DNA of 51,316 nucleotides, from contig JAETUM010000014.1 of NCBI GenBank assembly GCA_021768625.1, positions 1 to 51,316 on the forward strand, read 5' to 3'. Origin of the DNA: Candidatus Stoquefichus sp. Lineage in GTDB: Bacteria; Bacillota_I; Bacilli_A; Erysipelotrichales; Coprobacillaceae. Both the position numbers and the translations under genes were made by a program. The notes beneath the pieces are model-generated. The model was not told where the DNA came from, did not search any database, and saw only the letters and a program-made list of their open reading frames with translations. This document shows, in pieces, positions 1-7,562 of this stretch (within the stretch, counting starts at the first letter, position 1; the number at the start of each line of letters is the position of its first letter).

Positions 1-98
1 GTTTCACCTAATAAATCTTTTAAAGCATTAGTAATATCATTTGGTGTAGTTACACCATATTCATCAATGATATATTTTACAATATCCTTTTTACTCAT
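1..98 (-). mobile_element. IS256-family transposase, N-terminal fragment cut by window edge
   Basis: Reading leftward from an ATG at 98, preceded by a good ribosome site (AGGAGG complement at about 107-114), the 32 visible codons begin MSKKDIVKYII and end ALKDLLGE. The ALKDLLG-type stretch is what I recognise from the start of IS256-family (DDE, mutator-type) transposases. The rest lies outside the window. Just to the right, the motif TTTACAC at about 146-152 resembles IS256-family terminal repeats, and a truncated host gene follows, so the element probably inserted there. The family call rests on only 32 residues. Confidence 0.6.
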
Positions 99-113
99 AA
101 TAAAAATCCTCCT

Positions 114-566
114 TTGATAGTTAATATTATTCTACCAATGAAGGACTGTTTACACAAAATATTTTATACTCTCTCATTTGAAGTAAAACAATTGAAGAAG
201 AAAATGTCACTTTATTTGACTTTTTGTTTATTATTAGGATTTCCTTTATGGGGAAGTTTATTATCAGTTGCATTCTTATTGGTTTTAAGTATATATACTA
301 TTATTTGGTGTATTCCTATAGGGACAATAACGATTGTAATATCTTCATTTGTTGCTTTTAGTATTGGTATATTTGGAGTATTTCCTTTATTCTTATCATC
401 TATATCTATAGGATTAACACAATTAGGTGTATGTACAATTTTTGCTGGTATAGGTGTATTAACATATATGAGTTATCAAAAAATTATGAGTGTATCTATT
501 AAAATCACAAGAAGATTAAAAATAATTGGATTGAGTTTATTAAGAATGGTGAGAATAGTATGTTAA
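114..566 (+). pseudogene. 5'-truncated DUF1700-like membrane protein
   Basis: The open frame has about four hydrophobic segments (LTFCLLLGFPLWGSLLSVAF and onward) matching the C-terminal membrane half of DUF1700/HAAS-type proteins. The usual cytoplasmic N-terminal half is missing. Its first 15 or so codons (to about 165) look like insertion-sequence end rather than native coding sequence, and the ATG at 114 falls within the divergent transposase ribosome site. I read it as a gene whose 5' half was removed or separated by the IS256-type insertion at the left edge. Its stop overlaps the ATG of the next remnant (560-562), the usual coupling of DUF1700 with a DUF4097-type gene. The family call is from memory of the membrane pattern. 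Confidence 0.5.
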
Positions 567-745
567 AAAAGCATATAGATTGTGGATACCGTTAGTTATT
601 ATTTGTATAACGACAGGTATTGTTTTAACAAGTTTAGGATATAGTTTAAGAACAAATGATTCTTATTTAAAATAAAGTGATCATAAATGGTATCAAATCG
701 TATATATAGATGATAATAATCATCTTCATATTGGAGTACAATTTT
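560..745 (+). pseudogene. Frameshifted DUF4097-type membrane-anchored remnant
   Basis: An ATG at 560 overlaps the end of the previous gene. After ATG-TTA-AAA the frame soon stops. Restoring one A to the A-run at 565-570 gives KKAYRLWIPLVIICITTG and onward: a short cytoplasmic start and one membrane helix, as in the second gene of DUF1700/DUF4097 pairs. The restored frame stops at about 675, and a last readable stretch (DHKWYQIVYIDDNNHLHIG) ends near 745. The usual extracellular beta-rich domain is absent. So this is a decayed gene, not just an assembly slip. From 746 to the promoter at 832 I see nothing functional. Confidence 0.5.
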
Positions 746-831
746 AAGATATTTCTATTGTAGGCATTGATATACTTTTACCTTGATTTATCCAATTTAT
801 AAGCATATAGAGTTGATTTAAAAGGATATTA

Positions 832-859
832 TTGATACATATCATATATATGATATAAT
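832..859 (+). promoter_or_regulatory. Putative sigma-A promoter for the 909 gene
   Basis: TTGATA (832-837), 16-base spacer, TATAAT (854-859). It lies about 50 bases upstream of the ATG at 909, which has its own AAAGGAGG site. It is the best promoter match in the 567-908 gap. Confidence 0.55.
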
Positions 860-908
860 TTATTTACAAAGATATACCTTTATAAAAGAGTATAAAGGAG
901 GTTAGTAT

Positions 909-1094
909 ATGAGTTTTCTTAAAAAATCCATAATTATTATTTCAGTTTTCTCTTTAATTTATATATCTCAAAATTCAAATGTTAAAGCATTAGAACTTCA
1001 AAATGATGAGAATATAGAAATAACACCAAAATCTGGAGGAGCTGTTTCAAACACTTATTCAAAACCAACGATATTTATATATGCTTATGATTAA
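909..1094 (+). CDS. Small secreted peptide, unknown function
   Basis: This 61-residue product has a typical signal peptide: KK near the start, a hydrophobic core (SIIIISVFSLIYIS), and a likely cleavage after VKA near residue 27. The mature part would be only about 34 residues, acidic then Ser/Thr/Tyr-rich, ending in YAYD. AAAGGAGG lies 7 bases upstream of the ATG, so translation is plausible. A lipoprotein gene starts 11 bases after its stop, suggesting one transcript. It could be a short secreted peptide or the surviving 5' end of a longer, decayed surface protein. I do not recognise a family. Confidence 0.5.
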   Translation: MSFLKKSIIIISVFSLIYISQNSNVKALELQNDENIEITPKSGGAVSNTYSKPTIFIYAYD

Positions 1095-1105
1095 TAGAGA
1101 ATAAA

Positions 1106-1570
1106 ATGAATATCAAAAAAATATTAATTGCTTTATTAACTCTATTTATCGTTGGTGGTTGTACAAATTCAACAAATAAAACTCATAATGTTTTAAAAGA
1201 AGAAGACTTTTCTTTAGAAATTTATTATCATAATTTTGGGACAACTGAAAATGATGATAATTTAATATTATATGCTTATTATGTTAATATTCATAATACT
1301 AATATTGATGTTAATAACGTTGATGTTAACATTGAAGGTGTTGATTTATTAGGTGATATTAATAAAGAGCTAACTAAAAATGATGATTATACAAAAAAAT
1401 ATTGTAAGGATAGGATATTTCCTGATGATGATAATTATATAGCTCAATATTATGTCTTAACAACAAAGATTGAACCAATATTACGTCATTCGAAAAATAT
1501 AAGAGCAACTATAACTTATAATGGAGAAAGTATTAAAATAGAGCCATCTGCTTTTATAGAATTAGGATAA
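1106..1570 (+). CDS. Putative lipoprotein, unknown function
   Basis: The 154-residue product starts with a lipoprotein signal peptide: KK, hydrophobic stretch, and lipobox IVGGC with the lipidated cysteine at residue 19. The mature part is rich in Asn, Asp and Tyr and looks like a compact beta domain, so it should sit on the outer face of the membrane. The start has only a weak ribosome site, but it lies 11 bases after the secreted-peptide gene, so coupled translation is likely. A terminator follows at 1619-1653. I do not recognise the domain. Confidence 0.6.
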   Translation: MNIKKILIALLTLFIVGGCTNSTNKTHNVLKEEDFSLEIYYHNFGTTENDDNLILYAYYVNIHNTNIDVNNVDVNIEGVDLLGDINKELTKNDDYTKKYCKDRIFPDDDNYIAQYYVLTTKIEPILRHSKNIRATITYNGESIKIEPSAFIELG

Positions 1571-1618
1571 TCAAATCATTTATCGAGAATTTTCATTGAA
1601 TATCTAAATATGAACAGG

Positions 1619-1653
1619 AAAAGGGACAATTTGTATCAGAATGTCTCTTTTTT
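1619..1653 (+). terminator. Rho-independent terminator
   Basis: AAAGGGACA pairs with TGTCTCTTT (one G-U pair) around a 13-base loop and is followed by a T-run. It closes the 909-1570 unit. Confidence 0.7.
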
Positions 1654-1751
1654 ATATAGATAATTTATCTATTTGTTTTTAGGTAATAATCATATAAATA
1701 AATGAAAGATAAAAATATTTTTTAATGAATGATCAATGAGAATATCTTTTA

Positions 1752-1780
1752 TTGAAAAATCATTTTTAAAGTGCCATAAT
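1752..1780 (+). promoter_or_regulatory. Putative sigma-A promoter for the SRPBCC gene
   Basis: TTGAAA (1752-1757), 17-base spacer, CATAAT (1775-1780). The start codon is at 1803, preceded by AAGGAG, giving a very short leader. Confidence 0.55.
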
Positions 1781-1802
1781 ATATGAAATAAGGAGTGGTT
1801 TT

Positions 1803-2201
1803 ATGGACATTGTTAAAATAGATGTAACGTTTGAAAGTTCTATAGAGGACGTTTGGGATTTTATGACTGATTTAGATAATCAATTATGGAGAAATTCATT
1901 AGAAAAAATTGAAAAGATAGATCAACATAGATTTATAGAATATGATAAAAGTGGTTATCAAACAGAGTTTGTTATATTAAATAAAATTGATAAAAGTATT
2001 TATGAGTTTAATATGATGAATAAAAATATGGAAGGACATTGGATAGGAAAGTTAAAATCTTTGGATAATGGAAAAACTTATCTTGAAATGACTGAAGCTG
2101 TTGAAATGAAAAAGAAAATGCCTTCATTTATTGTAAAAAAATATTTGGAGAAACAACAAAAACAGTATATCAAGGATTTAAAAAAAGCATTAAATGAGTA
2201 A
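1803..2201 (+). CDS. SRPBCC (START/polyketide-cyclase-like) family protein
   Basis: The 132-residue product has the shape of the SRPBCC helix-grip fold: an opening beta strand (VKIDVTFESSIEDVWDFMTD, the common 'ss.e.Vw.fltD' pattern), middle beta strands, a GHWIGKL strand, and a long C-terminal helix. The family binds hydrophobic ligands in a deep pocket; the ligand cannot be told from sequence. There is no signal peptide, so it is cytoplasmic. The gene has its own promoter, an AAGGAG ribosome site and an immediate terminator, so it appears to be a single-gene unit. Confidence 0.7.
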   Translation: MDIVKIDVTFESSIEDVWDFMTDLDNQLWRNSLEKIEKIDQHRFIEYDKSGYQTEFVILNKIDKSIYEFNMMNKNMEGHWIGKLKSLDNGKTYLEMTEAVEMKKKMPSFIVKKYLEKQQKQYIKDLKKALNE

Positions 2202-2220
2202 GGAACATATGTTCCTTTTT
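2200..2220 (+). terminator. Perfect palindromic terminator overlapping a stop codon
   Basis: AAGGAACATATGTTCCTT is a perfect inverted repeat (2200-2217) followed by T's. Its left arm includes the last two bases of the SRPBCC stop codon. Confidence 0.75.
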
Positions 2221-2246
2221 ACTTTGTCGTATTTTGTTGGTATAAT
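2218..2246 (+). promoter_or_regulatory. Putative promoter for the flotillin gene
   Basis: TTTACT (2218-2223), 17-base spacer, TATAAT (2241-2246). The -35 overlaps the T-tail of the preceding terminator. Confidence 0.55.
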
Positions 2247-2285
2247 AAAGATATCAAATTTCTATATATGAATGGAGGGAAAATA

Positions 2286-3785
2286 ATGAAAATGATTTTA
2301 GACTTATTATTAAATAATGTAGTAGGTGTTATTGGGATTATCGTGGTTGTTGTTATTCTTTTAATTATAGCAAGTGGTTATGTTAAAGCTTCTCCAGATA
2401 CAGCTTATATTATTTCAGGATTAAGAAAACAACCAAAGATATTGATTGGTAAAGCAGGAATTAAAGTTCCTTTTTTAGAGAAGAAAGATGAATTGAATTT
2501 ACAATTGATTCCTATTGATGTGAAAACATCAAGTGCAGTTCCAACTGCTGATTATATTAATATTAATGTAGACGCTGCTGTCAATGTAAAAATCAGTGAT
2601 AAAACAGAACGTTTGAATTTGGCTGCACAGAACTTCTTAAATAAACCTGTAGAATATATTGCGAAGGTTGCTAGAGAAGTTTTAGAAGGAAATATGCGTG
2701 AAATCGTTGGCCGTATGAATCTTGAAGAAATGGTTTCTGATCGTCAAAAGTTTGCCGAATTGGTTAAAGAAAATGCAGAACCAGATTTAGCGAAAATGGG
2801 ATTGGATATTGTTTCATTCAATGTACAAAATTTTGTTGATGGAAATGGTGTTATTGAAAACTTAGGTGTTGATAATATTGTTAAAATTCAAAAAAATGCT
2901 GCTATTTCTAGAGCTGTCAGTGAAAGAGATATTGCACAAGCACAAGCACGAGCTTCTCAAGAAGCAAATGATGCAAAAGTAGATGCACAAACAAAAATCG
3001 CTGAACGTAATAATGAGTTAGCTATTAAGCAAGCTGAATTGAAAAAAATTGCAGATGCTAAACAAGCAGAAGCTGATGCTGCATATAAGATTCAAGAAGA
3101 GCAATCTCGTAAATCTATCGAAATAGCAACTGCTGATGCAAACATCATGCGTCAAGAAAAAGAAATTGAATTAAGACGTAAAGATGTTGAAGTTACTGAA
3201 CAAGAGTTAGAGGCAAAGATTAAAAAGCAAGCAGAGGCAGATAAATTTGCAGCGCAACAAAGAGCAGATGCTGATTTATATAGAAGACAAAAAGATGCAG
3301 AAGCACAATTGTTTGAACAACAAAGACGAGCTGAAGCTAAAAAAGCTGATGCAGAAGCTGTTAAATATCAAATGGAACAAGAAGCTGCTGGTATTGCTGC
3401 AAAAGGAGAAGCAGAGGCTAAAGCTATTGAAGCGAAAGGAATTGCCGAAGCAGAAGCTTTAAATAAAAAAGCAGAAGCAATGAAAAAATATGGTGAAGCT
3501 GCAGTTATGGAAATGTACTTTAATATGCTTCCTAAAGCTGTTGAAGCTGCTTCAAAGCCACTTGAAAAAGTTGATAGAATCACTATGTTTGGTGAAGGAA
3601 ATCAAGCAAAGCTTGTTTCTGATATTATTAATACAGCAACTCAAGTTAGTGAAGGTATGAATGAATCAATGGGAATTGATCTAAAGAGTGTTTTATCAGG
3701 ATTCTTGGGGGCAAAGGTAGCAACAAAAGAGAATAAAGAAAACGATGAAAGAAATTCTAGCAAAGACAATTCTAACAAAAAATAA
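2286..3785 (+). CDS. floT: Flotillin-like membrane scaffold protein
   Basis: The ATG at 2286 is preferred over one at 2268 because GGAGGG lies between them at the right distance. The 499-residue product has an N-terminal membrane segment (about residues 5-30), an SPFH/PHB domain (about 30-200), and a long Ala/Glu/Lys-rich coiled coil with EA-type repeats (about 210-400), then a charged C-terminus. This matches bacterial FloT, which organises functional membrane microdomains and affects fluidity and the assembly of signalling and secretion proteins. Length is normal for the family. No NfeD partner gene is adjacent, although one often is. The last 41 bases overlap the start of the radical SAM gene. 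Confidence 0.9.
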   Translation: MKMILDLLLNNVVGVIGIIVVVVILLIIASGYVKASPDTAYIISGLRKQPKILIGKAGIKVPFLEKKDELNLQLIPIDVKTSSAVPTADYININVDAAVNVKISDKTERLNLAAQNFLNKPVEYIAKVAREVLEGNMREIVGRMNLEEMVSDRQKFAELVKENAEPDLAKMGLDIVSFNVQNFVDGNGVIENLGVDNIVKIQKNAAISRAVSERDIAQAQARASQEANDAKVDAQTKIAERNNELAIKQAELKKIADAKQAEADAAYKIQEEQSRKSIEIATADANIMRQEKEIELRRKDVEVTEQELEAKIKKQAEADKFAAQQRADADLYRRQKDAEAQLFEQQRRAEAKKADAEAVKYQMEQEAAGIAAKGEAEAKAIEAKGIAEAEALNKKAEAMKKYGEAAVMEMYFNMLPKAVEAASKPLEKVDRITMFGEGNQAKLVSDIINTATQVSEGMNESMGIDLKSVLSGFLGAKVATKENKENDERNSSKDNSNKK

Positions 3786-4632
3786 ATATCCACAATATTG
3801 GTTTGGTAATGATTATAATATGAATTTGTATCGTGGTTGTCATCATGGTTGTATATATTGTGATAGTCGAAGTGAATGCTATCAAAATGATTCATTTGAT
3901 ACTGTGATGGTTAAAAAGGATGTCCTTACTTTATTACAAAAAGAGTTATCTCGCAAAAGAAAAAAAGGTGTTGTAGGTATTGGTGCTATGAGTGATACTT
4001 ACAATTCTTTTGAAAAAGAATTAGAAATAACAAGAGGAGCATTAAAGCTTATAAGAGACTATCATTTTGGAGTTTCACTGGAGACAAAAAGTGATTTAGT
4101 GGTGAGAGATATTGATTTGTTTTTAGATATTCAAAAATACAATGATGTCATTATTAAATTGTCTATTACAACAGTTGATGATCAGTTATCCAAAGTTATT
4201 GAACCCTATGCTCCTGTTTCATCACAAAGATTTCGAGCAATTAAACAATTAAGTGATGCAGGTGTGTTTACAGGAATATTGATGCATCCAGTTTTACCTT
4301 TTATAACAGACAACGAAGAAAATATAAAGGAAATGGTGAGACTAGCATACCAAAATGGAGCAAAGTTTATTCATACTTATTTTGGAGTGACTTTAAGAGA
4401 TCGACAAAGAGATTATTATTATCAAAATTTAGAAAATGATTTTCCAAATTTAAAAGACAAATATATCAAACATTATGGACAACGTTACCAATGTTTATCA
4501 AAAAATAGAAAACATTTAGAATATGTATTTAAAAAAGAATGTCAAAAATATGGCATTCTTTATAAGATGGAAGATATTATTCATGCTTATCAAACAAGTC
4601 AAAATAAAATTGAACAATTGTCTTTATTTTAA
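3745..4632 (+). CDS. SPL-family radical SAM protein
   Basis: The 295-residue product carries the radical-SAM cluster motif CxxxCxxC at C32, C36 and C39 in the context YRGCHHGCIYCDSRSECY, typical of the spore-photoproduct-lyase-like (SPL/Rv2578c) branch. It would bind a 4Fe-4S cluster and S-adenosylmethionine in the cytoplasm; the substrate is unknown. A true spore photoproduct lyase is not implied, since this family is broad. The start lies inside the flotillin gene (41-base overlap) with no strong ribosome site, suggesting coupled translation. Its end overlaps the convergent RpiR gene by 4 bases. Confidence 0.8.
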   Translation: MKEILAKTILTKNKYPQYWFGNDYNMNLYRGCHHGCIYCDSRSECYQNDSFDTVMVKKDVLTLLQKELSRKRKKGVVGIGAMSDTYNSFEKELEITRGALKLIRDYHFGVSLETKSDLVVRDIDLFLDIQKYNDVIIKLSITTVDDQLSKVIEPYAPVSSQRFRAIKQLSDAGVFTGILMHPVLPFITDNEENIKEMVRLAYQNGAKFIHTYFGVTLRDRQRDYYYQNLENDFPNLKDKYIKHYGQRYQCLSKNRKHLEYVFKKECQKYGILYKMEDIIHAYQTSQNKIEQLSLF

Positions 4633-5504
4633 TCAGATACAGGACTTAATAAAGGATGACGAGAGTCATTCTTTTTATCATAACTTATTTTATTTTTTAC
4701 ATTTTCATCATAATCTTTTTGAAATAAACATGAAAAAATAATGTTTAATAAATATTCAATAGATATTTGTGAAGAAAATGGAGCAATCTTTGTAAATATC
4801 TTTTCTCTTGATCCAATATTTAAAATATAATCAGCATAATGTGATAAGCGATTATTACCAACGGATGTTAAAACAATAATAGGTGTTTTCTTTTCTTTCA
4901 AGATTTGAGCAATATGAACAATTTCATTTGTTTCACCAGAATAAGAGATGACTAAAGCAATTCGTTGTTCATTAGAATTATATGATAAAAAGATTTGTTC
5001 TCCATGTAATATTTTCAAATTAACATCTCTTTGAATACGCATCATCTTATGTTGAAATGACATAGCAGCTAAAAGAGAGTTCCCAGAACCATAAATATCA
5101 ATTTTATCACTTTGATATAACAGGTTAACAATTTTATCTAATTCATCAAAATCAATAAGTTTAACAGTATCAGCAATGACTTCTTTTGATAAAGTTGATA
5201 ATTTATGACAAATCATTTCTTTACTATCATCTTTTTCAAAAGGAAAATTGACATCTATGCAATCATTGTGATGTAAATCATATTGGAGTTCGGCAGAATA
5301 TTTGATTTTAAAATCATTATATCCTTCTAATCCAATTTTTCTACATAAACGAATAATTGTTGCAGGAGAAGCATATGTTTTCTTTGCTAATTCTTTAATT
5401 GACATACTTAAAACTTCATCACCATGGTTTAAAATATAGTGACTGATTTCTTTTTCTGTTTGGGTAAAATCTAATTCAAACTCTAATTGTGTCATTATGC
5501 TCAT
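4629..5504 (-). CDS. MurR/RpiR-family transcriptional regulator
   Basis: The 291-residue product has the standard RpiR layout: an N-terminal helix-turn-helix domain (about 1-77; SIKELAKKTYASPATIIRLC) and a SIS sugar-phosphate-binding domain (about 110-250; DIYGSGNSLLAA, VISYSGETNEI). Such proteins sense phosphosugars, often amino-sugar or beta-glucoside derivatives, and control catabolic genes. No sugar operon is directly attached; the nearest candidate is the GH1 gene 8 kb away. It is divergent from vanR, with 155 bases between them, so the two may share a control region. Convergent with the radical SAM gene at its 3' end. Confidence 0.85.
   Translation of the reverse strand: MSIMTQLEFELDFTQTEKEISHYILNHGDEVLSMSIKELAKKTYASPATIIRLCRKIGLEGYNDFKIKYSAELQYDLHHNDCIDVNFPFEKDDSKEMICHKLSTLSKEVIADTVKLIDFDELDKIVNLLYQSDKIDIYGSGNSLLAAMSFQHKMMRIQRDVNLKILHGEQIFLSYNSNEQRIALVISYSGETNEIVHIAQILKEKKTPIIVLTSVGNNRLSHYADYILNIGSREKIFTKIAPFSSQISIEYLLNIIFSCLFQKDYDENVKNKISYDKKNDSRHPLLSPVSD
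4651..4677 (+). terminator. Terminator of the flotillin/radical SAM unit
   Basis: GGATGAC-GAGA-GTCATTC hairpin followed by TTTTT. It lies inside the 3' coding end of the convergent RpiR gene. Confidence 0.6.
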
Positions 5505-5659
5505 TCATATCACCATTTGTAATTATAGAAATAAATGAAAGGAAATACAAGAATTTTTATTGTTGATTCCATGATTTTGAGAATTATATTTTGAATGACA
5601 TTCTTTATATTTTATGAGAGATATGAGATAATAGAGAAGGTTGAAAAGAGGTGCGAAAA

Positions 5660-6358
5660 ATGGCTGAAAATATTTTGATTGTAGATGATGAAGAAGAAAT
5701 TGCTAATCTTCTTGAAGTTTATCTTCAAAATGAAGGATTTCATGTATATAAATTTTATAATGGAGAAGATGCTATTCGATGTATTGAAAATGAGAAAGTT
5801 GATCTTGCTATATTAGATATTATGTTACCAGATATTGATGGGTTTAAGATTTGCCAAAAAATTAGAGAAAATTATTTTTTTCCAGTCATTATGTTAACTG
5901 CGAAAGTAGAAGATATTGATAAAATTATGGGATTAACTTTAGGAGCAGATGACTATATTACAAAACCTTTTAATCCATTAGAAGTTGTCGCAAGAGTTAA
6001 AACACAATTAAGACGATATAAAAGATATAATAATGAGTATGTTGAAGAAGTTGAAGTTAATGAATATGATATAAGAGGACTTGTTATTAATAAGGAAAAT
6101 CATAAGTGTTATTTATATAAAGAACTGTTAGATTTAACACCTATAGAGTTTGATATTTTATGGTATTTGTGTAAAAATCAAGGAAAAGTTGTTTCTAGTG
6201 AAGAATTGTTTGAAGCAGTTTGGAAAGAAAAATATATTGATAATAATAATACAGTTATGGCACATATCGCAAGATTACGTGAAAAATTGAAAGAACCGTC
6301 AAGGAAACCAAAATTTATTAAAACAGTATGGGGAGTAGGTTATCAAATTGAAGAATAG
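5660..6358 (+). CDS. vanR: VanR-type response regulator (OmpR family)
   Basis: The ATG at 5660 is chosen over a GTG at 5651 because AGAGGTG gives proper spacing. The 232-residue product has a receiver domain with the acidic pocket (VDDEEE), phospho-acceptor D53 (LAILDIMLPD) and the conserved Lys in ITKPFNP, then an OmpR/PhoB winged helix (LTPIEFDILWYL, HIARLREKL, WGVGYQ). It overlaps the histidine kinase gene by 11 bases. Position beside a VanG-type operon, plus the closeness of this receiver to VanR proteins, supports the role of activating the van genes. A possible -10 (GATAAT, 5627-5632) precedes it; the -35 is weak. Confidence 0.85.
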   Translation: MAENILIVDDEEEIANLLEVYLQNEGFHVYKFYNGEDAIRCIENEKVDLAILDIMLPDIDGFKICQKIRENYFFPVIMLTAKVEDIDKIMGLTLGADDYITKPFNPLEVVARVKTQLRRYKRYNNEYVEEVEVNEYDIRGLVINKENHKCYLYKELLDLTPIEFDILWYLCKNQGKVVSSEELFEAVWKEKYIDNNNTVMAHIARLREKLKEPSRKPKFIKTVWGVGYQIEE

Positions 6359-7433
6359 TAATATTAATCGTTGGACACGTAAAGCCTTTATAAAAATTGT
6401 TCTTTATGCAATAACATATACATTTTTATTGATTTTTTCTGTTGTTTTATGTCAATATATGGCTTCTTCACTTCCTTGGTCGCCAAATCCTTTATATTAC
6501 TTTTTATCTTGGATAAGAGATCAAATTGTTATATTTATATTTATTTTTCTTTTGATAGGATATCTTGTTATTGTTTATGTACAATTAAAAAAAGCATATC
6601 AAAATCTTGATGATGTCACTTCAGCAATTAAGAAGATTAATGATCAATCTATTGATTATATTCAATTAGAAGATTCAGAATTAAAAGAAATTAATGAAAT
6701 TTTAAATCAAACAAAACTAGATATTCAATTTAATCAACGAGCCGCTAAAGAGGCAGAACAAAGAAAAAATGACTTGATTGTTTATTTAGCACATGATTTA
6801 AAAACACCTTTAACATCAGTTATTGGGTATTTATCTTTACTAAAAGATGAAAGAGATATTTCATTAGAGTTACAAGAAAAATATTTAGATATTACTTTAG
6901 ATAAAGCTGAAAGATTAGAAGAATTGATTAATGAGTTTTTTGAAATCACACGTTTTAATTTAACAGAACAAGTTTTGGAAATTTCGCGAGTGGATATTGT
7001 GAGGTTATTAGAACAATTAACATATGAATTTAAACCAATGCTAAGTGAAAAGCATTTAGAATGTCATTTGGATACACCAAAACAATTAGAAATAAAATGT
7101 GATATTCAAAAAATGCAAAGAGTATTAGATAATTTATTAAGAAACGCTGTTAATTATAGTTTTGAAAACACAACAATTTCTATTACATTAAAAGAAAGTG
7201 AAGAAAATATTTCTATTGTATTTGAAAATAGTGGAAATACAATTCCTCAAGAAAAGTTAATTCATATTTTTGAACAATTTTTTAGATTAGATAGCTCAAG
7301 AACAACATATACAGGTGGAGCAGGATTGGGATTATCTATTGCTAAAGCAATTATTGAACAACATGGGGGAACAATTACAGCTGAGAGTTATGATGAGAAA
7401 ATTATTTTTCAAATTGTTATTCCACGATTGTAA
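6348..7433 (+). CDS. vanS: VanS-type sensor histidine kinase
   Basis: TTG start within the end of vanR, with GGAGTAGG upstream. The 361-residue product has two membrane helices (about 17-38 and 59-80) bracketing a short external loop of about 20 residues, then a HAMP-like/coiled linker, an HisKA domain with phospho-acceptor H149 (LAHDLKTPLTSVIGY), and an HATPase domain with N box (NLLRNAVNYS) and G box (GGAGLGLSIAKAII). The small sensor loop resembles VanS of VanB/VanG clusters less than VanS of VanA; ligand cannot be judged. It should phosphorylate the adjacent VanR. Confidence 0.85.
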   Translation: MKNSNINRWTRKAFIKIVLYAITYTFLLIFSVVLCQYMASSLPWSPNPLYYFLSWIRDQIVIFIFIFLLIGYLVIVYVQLKKAYQNLDDVTSAIKKINDQSIDYIQLEDSELKEINEILNQTKLDIQFNQRAAKEAEQRKNDLIVYLAHDLKTPLTSVIGYLSLLKDERDISLELQEKYLDITLDKAERLEELINEFFEITRFNLTEQVLEISRVDIVRLLEQLTYEFKPMLSEKHLECHLDTPKQLEIKCDIQKMQRVLDNLLRNAVNYSFENTTISITLKESEENISIVFENSGNTIPQEKLIHIFEQFFRLDSSRTTYTGGAGLGLSIAKAIIEQHGGTITAESYDEKIIFQIVIPRL

Positions 7434-7472
7434 GAAAATCTTAAGAATTTCAGTATGAAATATTAATATAAT
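7431..7472 (+). promoter_or_regulatory. Putative VanR-controlled promoter of the ligase operon
   Basis: Two TAAGAA direct repeats (7431-7436 and 7442-7447) are spaced exactly 11 bases, the usual spacing for OmpR-family dimers. The second covers the -35 region of a TATAAT -10 box at 7467-7472 that otherwise lacks a good -35. This is the layout of an activator-dependent promoter. The site overlaps the end of vanS. Confidence 0.45.
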
Positions 7473-7490
7473 ATTCTATATTTATTTAAA

Positions 7491-7546
7491 AAGAGCATTT
7501 TTGTTTTTGATAAGATAAATTTATCAAAAAGAAAATGCTTTTTTAT
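7491..7546 (+). terminator. Long hairpin with T-run just before the van ligase (terminator or attenuator)
   Basis: The arms combine GCATTTT/AAAATGC and TTTTTGATAA/TTATCAAAAA, making about 20 base pairs around a small AT-rich loop, followed by six T's. It lies downstream of the putative promoter at 7467-7472 and 10 bases upstream of the ligase ribosome site, so it may terminate vanRS transcripts and also act as a leader attenuator of the resistance operon. Confidence 0.65.
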
Positions 7547-7562
7547 TTGGGAGGAATTATAT

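Noticed and set aside
4629-5504. RpiR regulator as part of the van cluster
   Set aside because: Its SIS domain points to phosphosugar sensing; adjacency to vanR in divergent orientation alone is not enough to link it to glycopeptide resistance.
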